Shown: in pieces, positions 18,321-24,525 of the stretch
How the letters are laid out: every line of letters starts with the position of its first letter
How positions within the stretch are numbered: the first letter of the stretch is position 1
Source of the DNA: an uncultured Bacteroides sp.
Lineage (GTDB): Bacteria > Bacteroidota > Bacteroidia > Bacteroidales > Bacteroidaceae
Assembly: GCF_910578895.1 (NCBI RefSeq)
Contig: NZ_CAJTSC010000030.1
Span: 1-41,628, forward strand
Direction of reading: 5' to 3'
DNA length: 41,628 nt
Program-made: the position numbers and the translations under genes
Notes under the pieces: model-generated
What the model saw: only the letters and a program-made list of their open reading frames with translations
The model's database searches: none
What the model was told of the DNA's origin: nothing

Positions 18321-19406
18321 TTACTCGACGGAATCCAATGTCACCGGCAACCCTGTGCGAAGCTGCAAGGTTCCCGATGTAATCACTGTATCGCCTACGC
18401 TCAAGCCTTGCAGCACTTGCACTTCGGCTTCCGTACGGATGCCGGTGGTAATCTCTATGGGGTGTGCCTTTCCCGACTTATAGAGGAAAATCTTGTCCTT
18501 GCCCATTTCCGGTACGATGGCTTCGGAAGGTACGGCAAGCGCATCTTCTATTTCGTCCTTATTCAGTTTGATGCTGGCATAACGTCCCGGCAACACGGCA
18601 CTGTGGGCGTTGGGATAGAGCGCGCGTATGGTCAGCGTATGGGTGGTGGGGTCTATTTTCGACTCGCGTGCATAGACGGTGGCATGGAAGGCATTCAGCT
18701 TCCCTTCGAGTGTGAACTCCAGCCCTGCACCGATTTTTACATCGTTGGCGTATCGTTCGGGCACGGCAAACTCCACTTTCAAAGGCGACAGTTTGGTGAG
18801 TTTGGCTACAATGGTAGCGGGAGAGGCGTATGTTCCTACGCTGACTTGCCGCAAGCCGATAACCCCGTCGAAGGGAGCGCGAAGCTCGGTCTGTGCAATG
18901 TTCGATTTTATCAGGTCGATGTCGGCATTCAAGGTTGCCAGTTCGGTTTTTACCTGTTCGTAGGCTTCCTTGCTGACGGCATCCCTTTCCAGCAACGCGT
19001 TTTGGCGGAACACCCGGTCTTCCGCCAGCTTCAGTTGCGATACCAGCCTTTGCAATTGTGCCTGGAGAGGGCGGTCGTTTACCTTGGCGAGCAATTGCCC
19101 TTTCTTCACAAAGCTTCCTTCTTCGAAATTTATCTCTATAATCTTGCCGGATGTCTCGAACGAAAGGTCTACTTCTTCATCGGGCAGCAGGCTGCCGCTG
19201 ATTTGTATTTCGTCTTTCAGCAGTTGCGGTTTTACTATTCGGGCGTTTACGTTCAGAATCTTTTTTCCGCCGCCCCGTTTGCCTGTCATCACTTTGTCGG
19301 CAGCCGCCAATTCTTCGTTTGTCTTAGGGAGTTGGGAATAAATACCTCCGCCTATCAGTCCGGCACCAATAAGCAGGATGATGCCCCATTTCACTTTTTT
19401 ATTCAT
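18321..19406 (-). CDS. RND efflux periplasmic adaptor (membrane fusion protein)
   Basis: Links the RND pump to the outer-membrane channel. The 361-residue protein has an N-terminal membrane anchor (WGIILLIGAGLIGGGIY, about 7-23), a barrel-sandwich lipoyl half-motif (GKIIEINFEEGSFVKKGQLLAKV, about 89-111), a short coiled-coil hairpin and the second half-motif (APFDGVIGLRQVSVGTY, about 172-188), then beta-barrel and membrane-proximal domains ending in a GL.VGDTVITSGTLQLRTG segment. It is the first gene of the operon; the leader carries a palindromic repeat and a possible operator. There is no Shine-Dalgarno sequence, as is usual in Bacteroides. Confidence 0.94.
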   Translation of the reverse strand: MNKKVKWGIILLIGAGLIGGGIYSQLPKTNEELAAADKVMTGKRGGGKKILNVNARIVKPQLLKDEIQISGSLLPDEEVDLSFETSGKIIEINFEEGSFVKKGQLLAKVNDRPLQAQLQRLVSQLKLAEDRVFRQNALLERDAVSKEAYEQVKTELATLNADIDLIKSNIAQTELRAPFDGVIGLRQVSVGTYASPATIVAKLTKLSPLKVEFAVPERYANDVKIGAGLEFTLEGKLNAFHATVYARESKIDPTTHTLTIRALYPNAHSAVLPGRYASIKLNKDEIEDALAVPSEAIVPEMGKDKIFLYKSGKAHPIEITTGIRTEAEVQVLQGLSVGDTVITSGTLQLRTGLPVTLDSVE

Positions 19407-19442
19407 GCTGTAGTATTAGTAAGTATTTGAAATCAGCCTGTA

Positions 19443-19544
19443 TCATATACTATTCTGCCATCCGGAGCGTGCTGAAACGGCGCTTCTCTTTAAAAAACGC
19501 AAACGGTCTTGGGTGAGGTTAATCCTTTTTTGGGGTTGCCTCAT
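19443..19544 (-). other. Possible 33-residue reading frame inside the palindromic repeat
   Basis: An ATG at 19544 opens a 33-codon frame (MRQPQKRINLTQDRLRFLKR then SAVSARSGWQNSI) ending at a TGA at 19443-19445, just before the efflux operon. The frame stays open upstream, where it reads HPERSEGYTL across the repeat end. It is strongly basic. I think it is a by-product of the repeat rather than a gene, but a leader-peptide role ahead of an efflux operon cannot be excluded. Confidence 0.2.
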
Positions 19545-19574
19545 TAAGGTATAGCCTTCGCTGCGTTCCGGATG
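19459..19574. repeat. Imperfect palindromic intergenic repeat (HPERSEG type)
   Basis: The ends are inverted: CATCCGGA at 19459-19466 and TCCGGATG at 19567-19574, with GCG/CGCAGCG extensions inside. A weaker inner stem joins TGAGGTTAATCC (19514-19525) with GGGGTTGCCTCA (19532-19543). Reading inward, both strands start as HPERSEG (- strand) or HPERAET (+ strand), a translated signature I associate from memory with dispersed intergenic repeats. It lies in the leader or promoter region of the efflux operon. The wider 371-bp gap 19407-19777 holds only this repeat and the operator candidate at 19595-19625. Confidence 0.55.
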
Positions 19575-19594
19575 ACCGATAGCAATGGTATAAG

Positions 19595-19625
19595 CTAATT
19601 AATCATTAATATTAAAGTTAATTAG
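19595..19625. promoter_or_regulatory. Operator candidate upstream of the RND operon
   Basis: A perfect 8-bp inverted repeat, CTAATTAA at 19595-19602 and TTAATTAG at 19618-19625, spaced by 15 AT-rich bases. The centre-to-centre spacing of about two helical turns suits a dimeric repressor. It lies about 190 bases upstream of the adaptor start. No regulator gene is next to it. Confidence 0.35.
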
Positions 19626-19777
19626 ACAGACAAGATACGGAAAAGTTTAAAGCAAGAAAAGTTAATAAAAGTGATAAGCGCGCTCCTGCCGGCTCTGTAT
19701 ATCCCTTACGTTGCATCTGTATATTCCACAAGGCGGATGGCTTATGGGAAAGAAGCGTGGATGCCGGGGATGTTTTG

Positions 19778-20710
19778 TCAATAGGCAGACCTGTATTTCC
19801 CTTCTTCCTTATCCTCCAGCATGTTCAGATAAGAAGCGTAGCGCGATTCGCTGATGTAATGTTGCTCTACCGCTTCGCGTACGGCACATCCCGGTTCGTG
19901 GCGGTGGGTACAGTTATTATAGCGGCAGTCTGCCGAAACCTTGAATATTTCGGGAAAGTAATGTCCTATCTCTTCTTCTTCCATATCGAATGTCCCGAAG
20001 CCTTTGATGCCCGGTGTGTCTATGATATAGCCGTTGCCCGCCACGGGAAACATTTCGGAGAACGTGGTGGTGTGCATGCCTTTGTTGTGATAGGAGGAGA
20101 TAGCGCCGGTTTTGATGTCCAGTTCCGGCAGAATGGCGTTGATAAGGGTAGATTTGCCTACTCCGGAGTGACCGGAGAAGAGCGTTATCTTCCCTTTAAG
20201 TTCCTCTTTTACGGTATCGATGCCTGTGCCTGTTTTGGCGGATACCTTGAAGCAGGGATAACCGATGGTGGTATAAAGATTGACAAGACCGTCCAGATAG
20301 CGGAGCTCGTCTTCGTGGTAAGCGTCTGTCTTGTTGAAAATGATGTTGACGGGTACGCGGTAGGCTTCTGCCGATGCCAGAAAACGGTCGATGAATGTGG
20401 TGGACGTTTCCGGATAGTTCACCGTTACCACCAACATACATTGGTCGAGGTTGGCGGCAAGGATATGAGACTGTTTGGAGAGGTTGGACGAACGCCGGAC
20501 GATGTAATTCTTCCGGTCTTCAATTTCGTTGATGAACGCTGTGCCCTCCTGGTTCAGGATGATGTGCACATAGTCTCCCACAGCCACCGGATTGGTGCTG
20601 CGGATGCCTTTCAGGCGGAAGTTACCTTTGATTTTGCATTCAACGTATGTCCCTTCGTCGGTTTTTACCAGATACCAGCTTCCTGTGTTTTTAATTACCA
20701 GTCCCCTCAA
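19778..20710 (-). CDS. rsgA: Ribosome small-subunit-dependent GTPase RsgA
   Basis: A circularly permuted GTPase that acts late in 30S subunit maturation. The 310-residue protein has an N-terminal OB-fold, then the G motifs in permuted order: G4 NKTD at 126-129, G5-like SAKTG near 157, G1 GHSGVGKST at 180-188 and G3 DTPG at 231-234. The C-terminal zinc knuckle is intact (Cys262, Cys267, His269, Cys275). It is the last gene of the pyrH-frr-rsgA group on the - strand; the 145-base gap to frr is filled with simple inverted repeats. Confidence 0.97.
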   Translation of the reverse strand: MRGLVIKNTGSWYLVKTDEGTYVECKIKGNFRLKGIRSTNPVAVGDYVHIILNQEGTAFINEIEDRKNYIVRRSSNLSKQSHILAANLDQCMLVVTVNYPETSTTFIDRFLASAEAYRVPVNIIFNKTDAYHEDELRYLDGLVNLYTTIGYPCFKVSAKTGTGIDTVKEELKGKITLFSGHSGVGKSTLINAILPELDIKTGAISSYHNKGMHTTTFSEMFPVAGNGYIIDTPGIKGFGTFDMEEEEIGHYFPEIFKVSADCRYNNCTHRHEPGCAVREAVEQHYISESRYASYLNMLEDKEEGKYRSAY

Positions 20711-20840
20711 AATAGTTGATAGTCTTTAATGGATGATAGCCTTTAATAGCTGATAATTGATAATCGATTTCTGATAGCCTGTTGCCACGTCGTTCCGCAT
20801 GGCATCTGCCAATTCAATCATCTATCAACTATCAACTATT
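20711..20840. repeat. Inverted simple repeats between frr and rsgA
   Basis: AATAGTTGATAGT at 20711-20723 is the exact reverse complement of 20828-20840. Further degenerate versions of the same unit (TTTAATAGCTGATAATTGATAA at about 20743-20763, shown trimmed) lie between. It is a low-complexity palindromic filler and not a CRISPR array, since units and spacing are irregular. Confidence 0.6.
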
Positions 20841-20855
20841 AAAGCCTGTAGTGGA

Positions 20856-21416
20856 TTAAACGGTCATGATTTCTTTCTCCTTTGCTGCCAGCATATCGTC
20901 AATCTGCTTGATATACTTGTCGTGAATCTTCTGCAGCTTTTCTTCACCGCCTTTTTGTGCGTCTTCCGCCAGGCCTTCCTTAACGGATTTCTTAAAGGAG
21001 TCGATGGCGTCGCGGCGTGCGTTGCGTACACTCACTTTGGCGGTTTCGCTTTCATTCTTACACTGTTTGGCAAGTTGCTTGCGGCGCTCTTCCGTCAACG
21101 GCGGAATGCCGATGCGGATAATCTCGCCGTTGTTTTCGGGCATGATGCCGAGGTCGGAGTCGATGATTGCCTTTTCAATCACACGGAACATGCTCTTGTC
21201 CCACGGCTTGATGGCGATGCTGCGGGCATCCGGGGTGGTTACGGCTGCCACGTTGTTGATGGGCACCATGCTTCCGTAAGAATCTACACGGATTCCGTCC
21301 AGCAAACGGACGTCGGCTTTTCCGGCACGGATATGTGCCAGTGACTCTTCCAGATACATTACCGCCATGTCCATTTTCTCTTGTGCTTCGTCTAAGATGT
21401 CTTTTACGTCTTTCAT
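20856..21416 (-). CDS. frr: Ribosome recycling factor
   Basis: Releases ribosomes from mRNA after termination together with EF-G. The product from ATG 21416 is 186 residues (MKDVKDILDEAQEKMDMAV start), the usual family length. Conserved features include the helix EESLAHIRAGKADVRLLDGI and PPLTEERRKQLAKQCKNESE near residue 115. The open frame continues 37 codons upstream, but those residues are not family-like and run across a simple repeat, so the internal ATG is the true start. It lies between pyrH and rsgA, the common bacterial neighbourhood. Confidence 0.97.
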   Translation of the reverse strand: MKDVKDILDEAQEKMDMAVMYLEESLAHIRAGKADVRLLDGIRVDSYGSMVPINNVAAVTTPDARSIAIKPWDKSMFRVIEKAIIDSDLGIMPENNGEIIRIGIPPLTEERRKQLAKQCKNESETAKVSVRNARRDAIDSFKKSVKEGLAEDAQKGGEEKLQKIHDKYIKQIDDMLAAKEKEIMTV

Positions 21417-21466
21417 ATTTCTATTGTTTGAAGTAGCGTTTGGTTTTGAAACTTTGCAAAGATAGT

Positions 21467-21590
21467 TATTAAATTGATAATTAAGAACCGGGGATTGAGA
21501 AAAAGCCGTGACGTCGGTGTTTGGCACCTGTTTCTTAATTCCCTACCCCCAACTCTTAATTCTCAATTCCTAATTCCCAATTCTCAATTG
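21467..21590. repeat. Degenerate AATT-rich tandem repeats between pyrH and frr
   Basis: The + strand reads a run of near-copies of the unit TTCYCAATT/TTCCTAATT between 21536 and 21590 (for example CTTAATTCTCAATTCCTAAT at 21555-21574), with a complementary A-rich stretch around 21467-21500. The pyrH stop codon lies inside the run. It is intergenic simple sequence with hairpin potential. Confidence 0.55.
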
Positions 21591-22294
21591 TGCACCAGCG
21601 TTCCTATCTCTTCGCCTTGCATCACTTTCTTCAGGTTTCCTACGGTGTCCATGTCGAAGACGATGATGGGCAGGTTGTTTTCCTTGCACATGCAGGTGGC
21701 TGTAAGGTCCATCACCTTCAGTCCGCGCTTCAGCACCTCGTCGTAGGTGATGTCGTGGAACTTCGTTGCCGTAGGGTCTTTCTCCGGGTCGGCGGTATAG
21801 ATGCCGTCTACGCGTGTTCCTTTCAGCATGACGTCCGCTTCAATTTCGATGCCGCGAAGGCTGGAGCCGGTGTCGGTGGTGAAGAACGGATTGCCTGTCC
21901 CGGCAGACATGATGACCACTTCGCCCGCTTCCATGCACTCGATTGCCTTCCATTTATTGTAGAACTCGCCGATAGGCTCCATGCGGACGGCTGTCAGCAC
22001 GCGTGCCTTTACGCCTGCCGCTACCAGTGCCGAGCTCAGCGCAAGGCTGTTGATGACGGTGGCAAGCATGCCCATCTGGTCGCCTTTCACGCGGTCGAAA
22101 CCTTTGTTGGCGCCGCTTAGCCCGCGAAAGATGTTTCCGCCGCCTATAACGATGCCGATTTGTATGCCCAATCCATGAATTTCCTTAATCTGTGCCGCAT
22201 ATTCGGCAAGGCGTTTCTCGTCAATGCCGTATTGCTTTTCTCCCATCAGGCTCTCGCCGCTGAGTTTCAATAAGATTCTTTTGTATGTTGCCAT
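21584..22294 (-). CDS. pyrH: Uridylate kinase
   Basis: Phosphorylates UMP to UDP using ATP and is essential for pyrimidine nucleotides. The 236-residue protein is of the bacterial hexameric amino-acid-kinase type, with KLSGES at 10-15, the glycine loop GGGNIFRG at 53-60 and DPEKDPTATKF near the uridine site. It begins at ATG 22294, 27 bases after a -7 box that belongs to a 57-nt repeated module also found before the hybrid regulator at the other end of the window. It is the first gene of pyrH-frr-rsgA. Confidence 0.97.
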   Translation of the reverse strand: MATYKRILLKLSGESLMGEKQYGIDEKRLAEYAAQIKEIHGLGIQIGIVIGGGNIFRGLSGANKGFDRVKGDQMGMLATVINSLALSSALVAAGVKARVLTAVRMEPIGEFYNKWKAIECMEAGEVVIMSAGTGNPFFTTDTGSSLRGIEIEADVMLKGTRVDGIYTADPEKDPTATKFHDITYDEVLKRGLKVMDLTATCMCKENNLPIIVFDMDTVGNLKKVMQGEEIGTLVHN

Positions 22295-22320
22295 AGTTTA
22301 TTAATTTATTTCGCTTAGCG

Positions 22321-22377
22321 GCAAAGATAAATGAAAATCGCGGGAATTTCACACCGACAGGATAAAGAAAATGTTTT
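22321..22377 (-). repeat. 57-nt promoter-carrying repeat, copy 1 (pyrH)
   Basis: On the - strand it runs from AAAACATTTTCTTTATCCTG (22377-22358) to CATTTATCTTTGC (ending 22321). Copy 2 lies at 41280-41336, with the same length and 7 mismatches in 57 by hand count. The -7 box TATCTTTG occupies 22322-22329. The distance from the box to the start codon is 27 bases here and 28 at copy 2. Confidence 0.75.
22322..22329 (-). promoter_or_regulatory. -7 box of the pyrH promoter
   Basis: The - strand reads TATCTTTG, an exact TAnnTTTG match, inside the 57-nt repeat. The predicted leader is about 20 nt. No TTTG is present at the -33 position. Confidence 0.6.
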
Positions 22378-22747
22378 TTCTTTAGAGGAAAGAGCGGGTT
22401 GTTAAGTCAGTTGTGTAGGAAAATAATACCAATCGTCATAAACAATTTCCGGTTATTCTGTTTGGACGGCCACGGCTCTTTCATTTGCAGGGCATTCGTT
22501 CTGCCGTACCTTTCCTGTTACGTCTTTGCCGCTTTTTATGGCAAAAAGACGGCGCAAACGCCTTTTCGCTTACTCCCCTTCCTCCGTATTTCTGCCGGAA
22601 TAGCGGCGGCTTGTATAAAGTGCGGATAGATATACCGCTTTTCCCGATAGATATGCGCTGTTTATGCAGAATTCAGGTTTTTCCGTTGTTGGATGCAGGT
22701 GTTTCAGATGTCAGACACTGGTGTTTCTGCCGAGGGACATTAACACG

Positions 22748-22819
22748 GCTCGCGATAGACATTAATGCCGCTCGCGACAGACATTAATGTCTATCACGAG
22801 CGATGTTAATGTCGCTTGC
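22748..22819. repeat. Nested palindrome cluster
   Basis: The unit GCTCGCGAYAGACATTAATG occurs directly at 22748-22767 and 22770-22789. It is then mirrored by CATTAATGTCTATCACGAGC at 22782-22801. The span 22770-22801 alone is a 32-bp palindrome with two non-matching pairs, both G-T, centred on ATTAAT. A further mirrored partial unit follows (GATGTTAATGTCGC at 22802-22815), matched by GGACATTAACA around 22737-22747. It can form alternative hairpins. It directly precedes the 189-bp repeat. Confidence 0.8.
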
Positions 22820-22827
22820 AAAAGACG

Positions 22828-23016
22828 CCGATATCCGTGAAACGGGATGCCCGTACGCGGCATTTCAGGTGCTTTTCTCTTTCGGTTGGTTTGTAAGTAT
22901 TTCGCTATCGCGTTGAGAATGTATAAGATAAGCGTTTTCTGTTCCGTTTTTTCCGATCGGCAGCACATCGGGGCGGAAACAGGCGATTCTACGGAGTTGG
23001 AAAATGCAAATTGTCA
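22828..23016 (+). repeat. 189-bp dispersed repeat, copy 1
   Basis: It begins CCGATATCCG and ends ATTGTCA. It aligns without gaps to the reverse complement of 41438-41626, with about 31 mismatches in 189 positions (about 84% identity, hand count). The longest shared block is CGGCAGCACATCGGGGCGGA and the bases after it (33 in total). Both copies can be read as MPVRGISGAF...RQHIGAETGDS, but most differences change the residue, so coding is doubtful. The gene-free stretch 22295-23237 otherwise holds the 57-nt module, the palindrome cluster and nothing else I can name. Confidence 0.82.
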
Positions 23017-23237
23017 TTTTGATACATGGCTTTTGCCCCCTTTCAATGCAAAAACTCAGTTGCGGACAATCATTAAATATTAATCGTGCATGTCGTAACT
23101 TTCTGATTAAAATTTTGTTATTTTGCAGACAGTTGCCCTATAAGAGGCTGTGCCGATGCCAAAACCAGTATTGTTCTGCTCTGCCGGAGTTTTCGGGCAC
23201 TCTCTCCCGCAAAGGAATAATTGTTTAATTGATAAAG

Positions 23238-23960
23238 ATGAAGAACATAGTAAAGACGCTCTCCGTAATAATACCTGCTTATAATGAGGCTAAAACGATA
23301 TTCAGGGTTTTGGAAAAGGTTGTAAGCGCGCAGCTCCCTGCGGGCGTGGAAAAAGAGATACGGGTGATTGACGATTGTTCCGCCGACGACACGGAACAGG
23401 AGGTGAGGAGAGCCAAAGCGCGCTATCCGGATGCTTGCATCGAATATCTCAGACTGCCGGAAAACAGGGGAAAGGGATATGCGGTGCGCCAGGGCATAGC
23501 GTGTGCCGCCGGCGATGTCATCATCATACAAGATGCCGATTTGGAATACGACCCGGAGGATTACCGGGTTTTGTTGCAGCCCATCTTGTCGGGAGAGTGC
23601 CGGGTGGTATATGGCTCCAGGCTGCTGGGTGGCAATAATAAGCCGATATATCATACGTACTATTGGGGCGGGCGGCTGGTATCCCTCGTCACAAGCCTGC
23701 TTTTCTTCCGGAAGATAACGGACGAGCCTACTTGCTACAAGATGTTCGATGCTGCCTTGCTGAAGTCCGTGCCGCTGACCTGTGACGGGTTCGGGTTCTG
23801 TCCCGAGGTGACTGCCAAAATTCTCAGAAGGGGGCACAGGATAAAGGAAGTCCCGATACGCTATAATCCGCGTTCTAAAGAAGAGGGGAAGAAGATAAGA
23901 TGGCGTGACGGGGTTGAGGCTGTCTGCATATTGTTGAAATACAGGTTTACTAAAAAGTGA
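23238..23960 (+). CDS. Glycosyltransferase family 2 (polyprenyl-phosphate sugar synthase-like)
   Basis: A GT-A fold transferase that probably moves a sugar from a nucleotide donor to a lipid or glycan acceptor. From ATG 23238 the product has 240 residues. It opens with SVIIPAYNEA (9-18), has the nucleotide-site VIDDCSADDT (43-52) and the metal-binding QDADLEYDP (98-106), then GSRL, DEPTCYKMF and CPEVTAKI segments typical of the dolichyl-phosphate mannose synthase-like group. No C-terminal membrane domain is present. The frame extends to a TTG at 23229, but ATG fits better. The stop overlaps the next start (TGATG), and a polytopic GT-C-like protein follows, so a lipid-linked sugar donor made here could be used by that protein (inference). 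Confidence 0.9.
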   Translation: MKNIVKTLSVIIPAYNEAKTIFRVLEKVVSAQLPAGVEKEIRVIDDCSADDTEQEVRRAKARYPDACIEYLRLPENRGKGYAVRQGIACAAGDVIIIQDADLEYDPEDYRVLLQPILSGECRVVYGSRLLGGNNKPIYHTYYWGGRLVSLVTSLLFFRKITDEPTCYKMFDAALLKSVPLTCDGFGFCPEVTAKILRRGHRIKEVPIRYNPRSKEEGKKIRWRDGVEAVCILLKYRFTKK

Positions 23961-24523
23961 TGGATATGCAATCGAAGAAAACAAACCGGGAAGGGAGACG
24001 GGCGATGCAAAAGAAAACTTTTGCCGTGTATGCCGCATGGCTTGCAAGGAATGTGCTGTTTATGGTCCTTGCACTGCTTCTTGTCAGATACGCATTGACG
24101 GAGCAGCCTACTTACCGTTGGGTGTACAACAGTTTGCTGAAAGAGAATATGGCAGTGATAAGGAAGTATCCCAAACTGACCTTTGAAGAGAAAATGCAGA
24201 TGAAACTGGGGATGGGTTACGATTATCTCCGCTTTATCAAGCAAGCCACGCCGGAGAATGCGGTTATTCTTTATCCTTCTCAGGCAGCGTTCCAAAAAGA
24301 AGGAAGCCCGTTCAAACGGGAAATCAGCAATAAACTTTATGCCACCCGTTTCTTGCATCCCCGCCTGCTGATATTGGAAAGCGAATTGGAAGAGAGCAAG
24401 TATGCAGGTAAAATAACTCATATTGCCATTGTGAACGGGGAAGGAAAGGAGCGGATTCCTTATCAGGTCGACCCGGAAGTGAAGCATGCCATATTCCCGA
24501 TTGTCCAACAGAAAAAACAGTAG
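23960..24523 (+). CDS. Single-pass membrane protein of unknown function
   Basis: Not recognised. The product is 187 residues from the ATG at 23960, which overlaps the glycosyltransferase stop codon; a GTG at 23957 and an ATG at 23966 are other possible starts. A very basic N-terminus (SKKTNREGRRAMQKK) precedes one membrane helix at about residues 21-44 (VLFMVLALLLVRYAL), giving an expected outside-facing C-terminal domain of about 140 residues with no cysteines. That domain contains YDYLRFIKQATPENAVILYP, which resembles the short external domains found beside GT-C proteins, but no family can be named. Two bases separate its stop from the next ATG, so it is surely co-expressed with both glycosylation genes. 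Confidence 0.8.
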   Translation: MDMQSKKTNREGRRAMQKKTFAVYAAWLARNVLFMVLALLLVRYALTEQPTYRWVYNSLLKENMAVIRKYPKLTFEEKMQMKLGMGYDYLRFIKQATPENAVILYPSQAAFQKEGSPFKREISNKLYATRFLHPRLLILESELEESKYAGKITHIAIVNGEGKERIPYQVDPEVKHAIFPIVQQKKQ

Positions 24524-24525
24524 CC

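Noticed and set aside
18186..19430. 414-codon open frame on the + strand opposite the adaptor gene
   Set aside because: It lies antisense to the well-supported membrane fusion protein, has odd composition (Cys/His/Phe-rich) and no recognisable domain.
21417..21527. N-terminal extension of frr
   Set aside because: The extra 37 codons cross simple repeats and are not family-like; the internal ATG gives the normal 186-residue protein.
22399..22787. Two overlapping + frames of 76 and 100 codons
   Set aside because: No homology I can recognise and composition of random translation; the longer one runs through the palindrome cluster.
22748..22819. CRISPR-like direct repeat
   Set aside because: Only two direct units with a 2-base gap and mirrored copies; no spacers, no cas genes.
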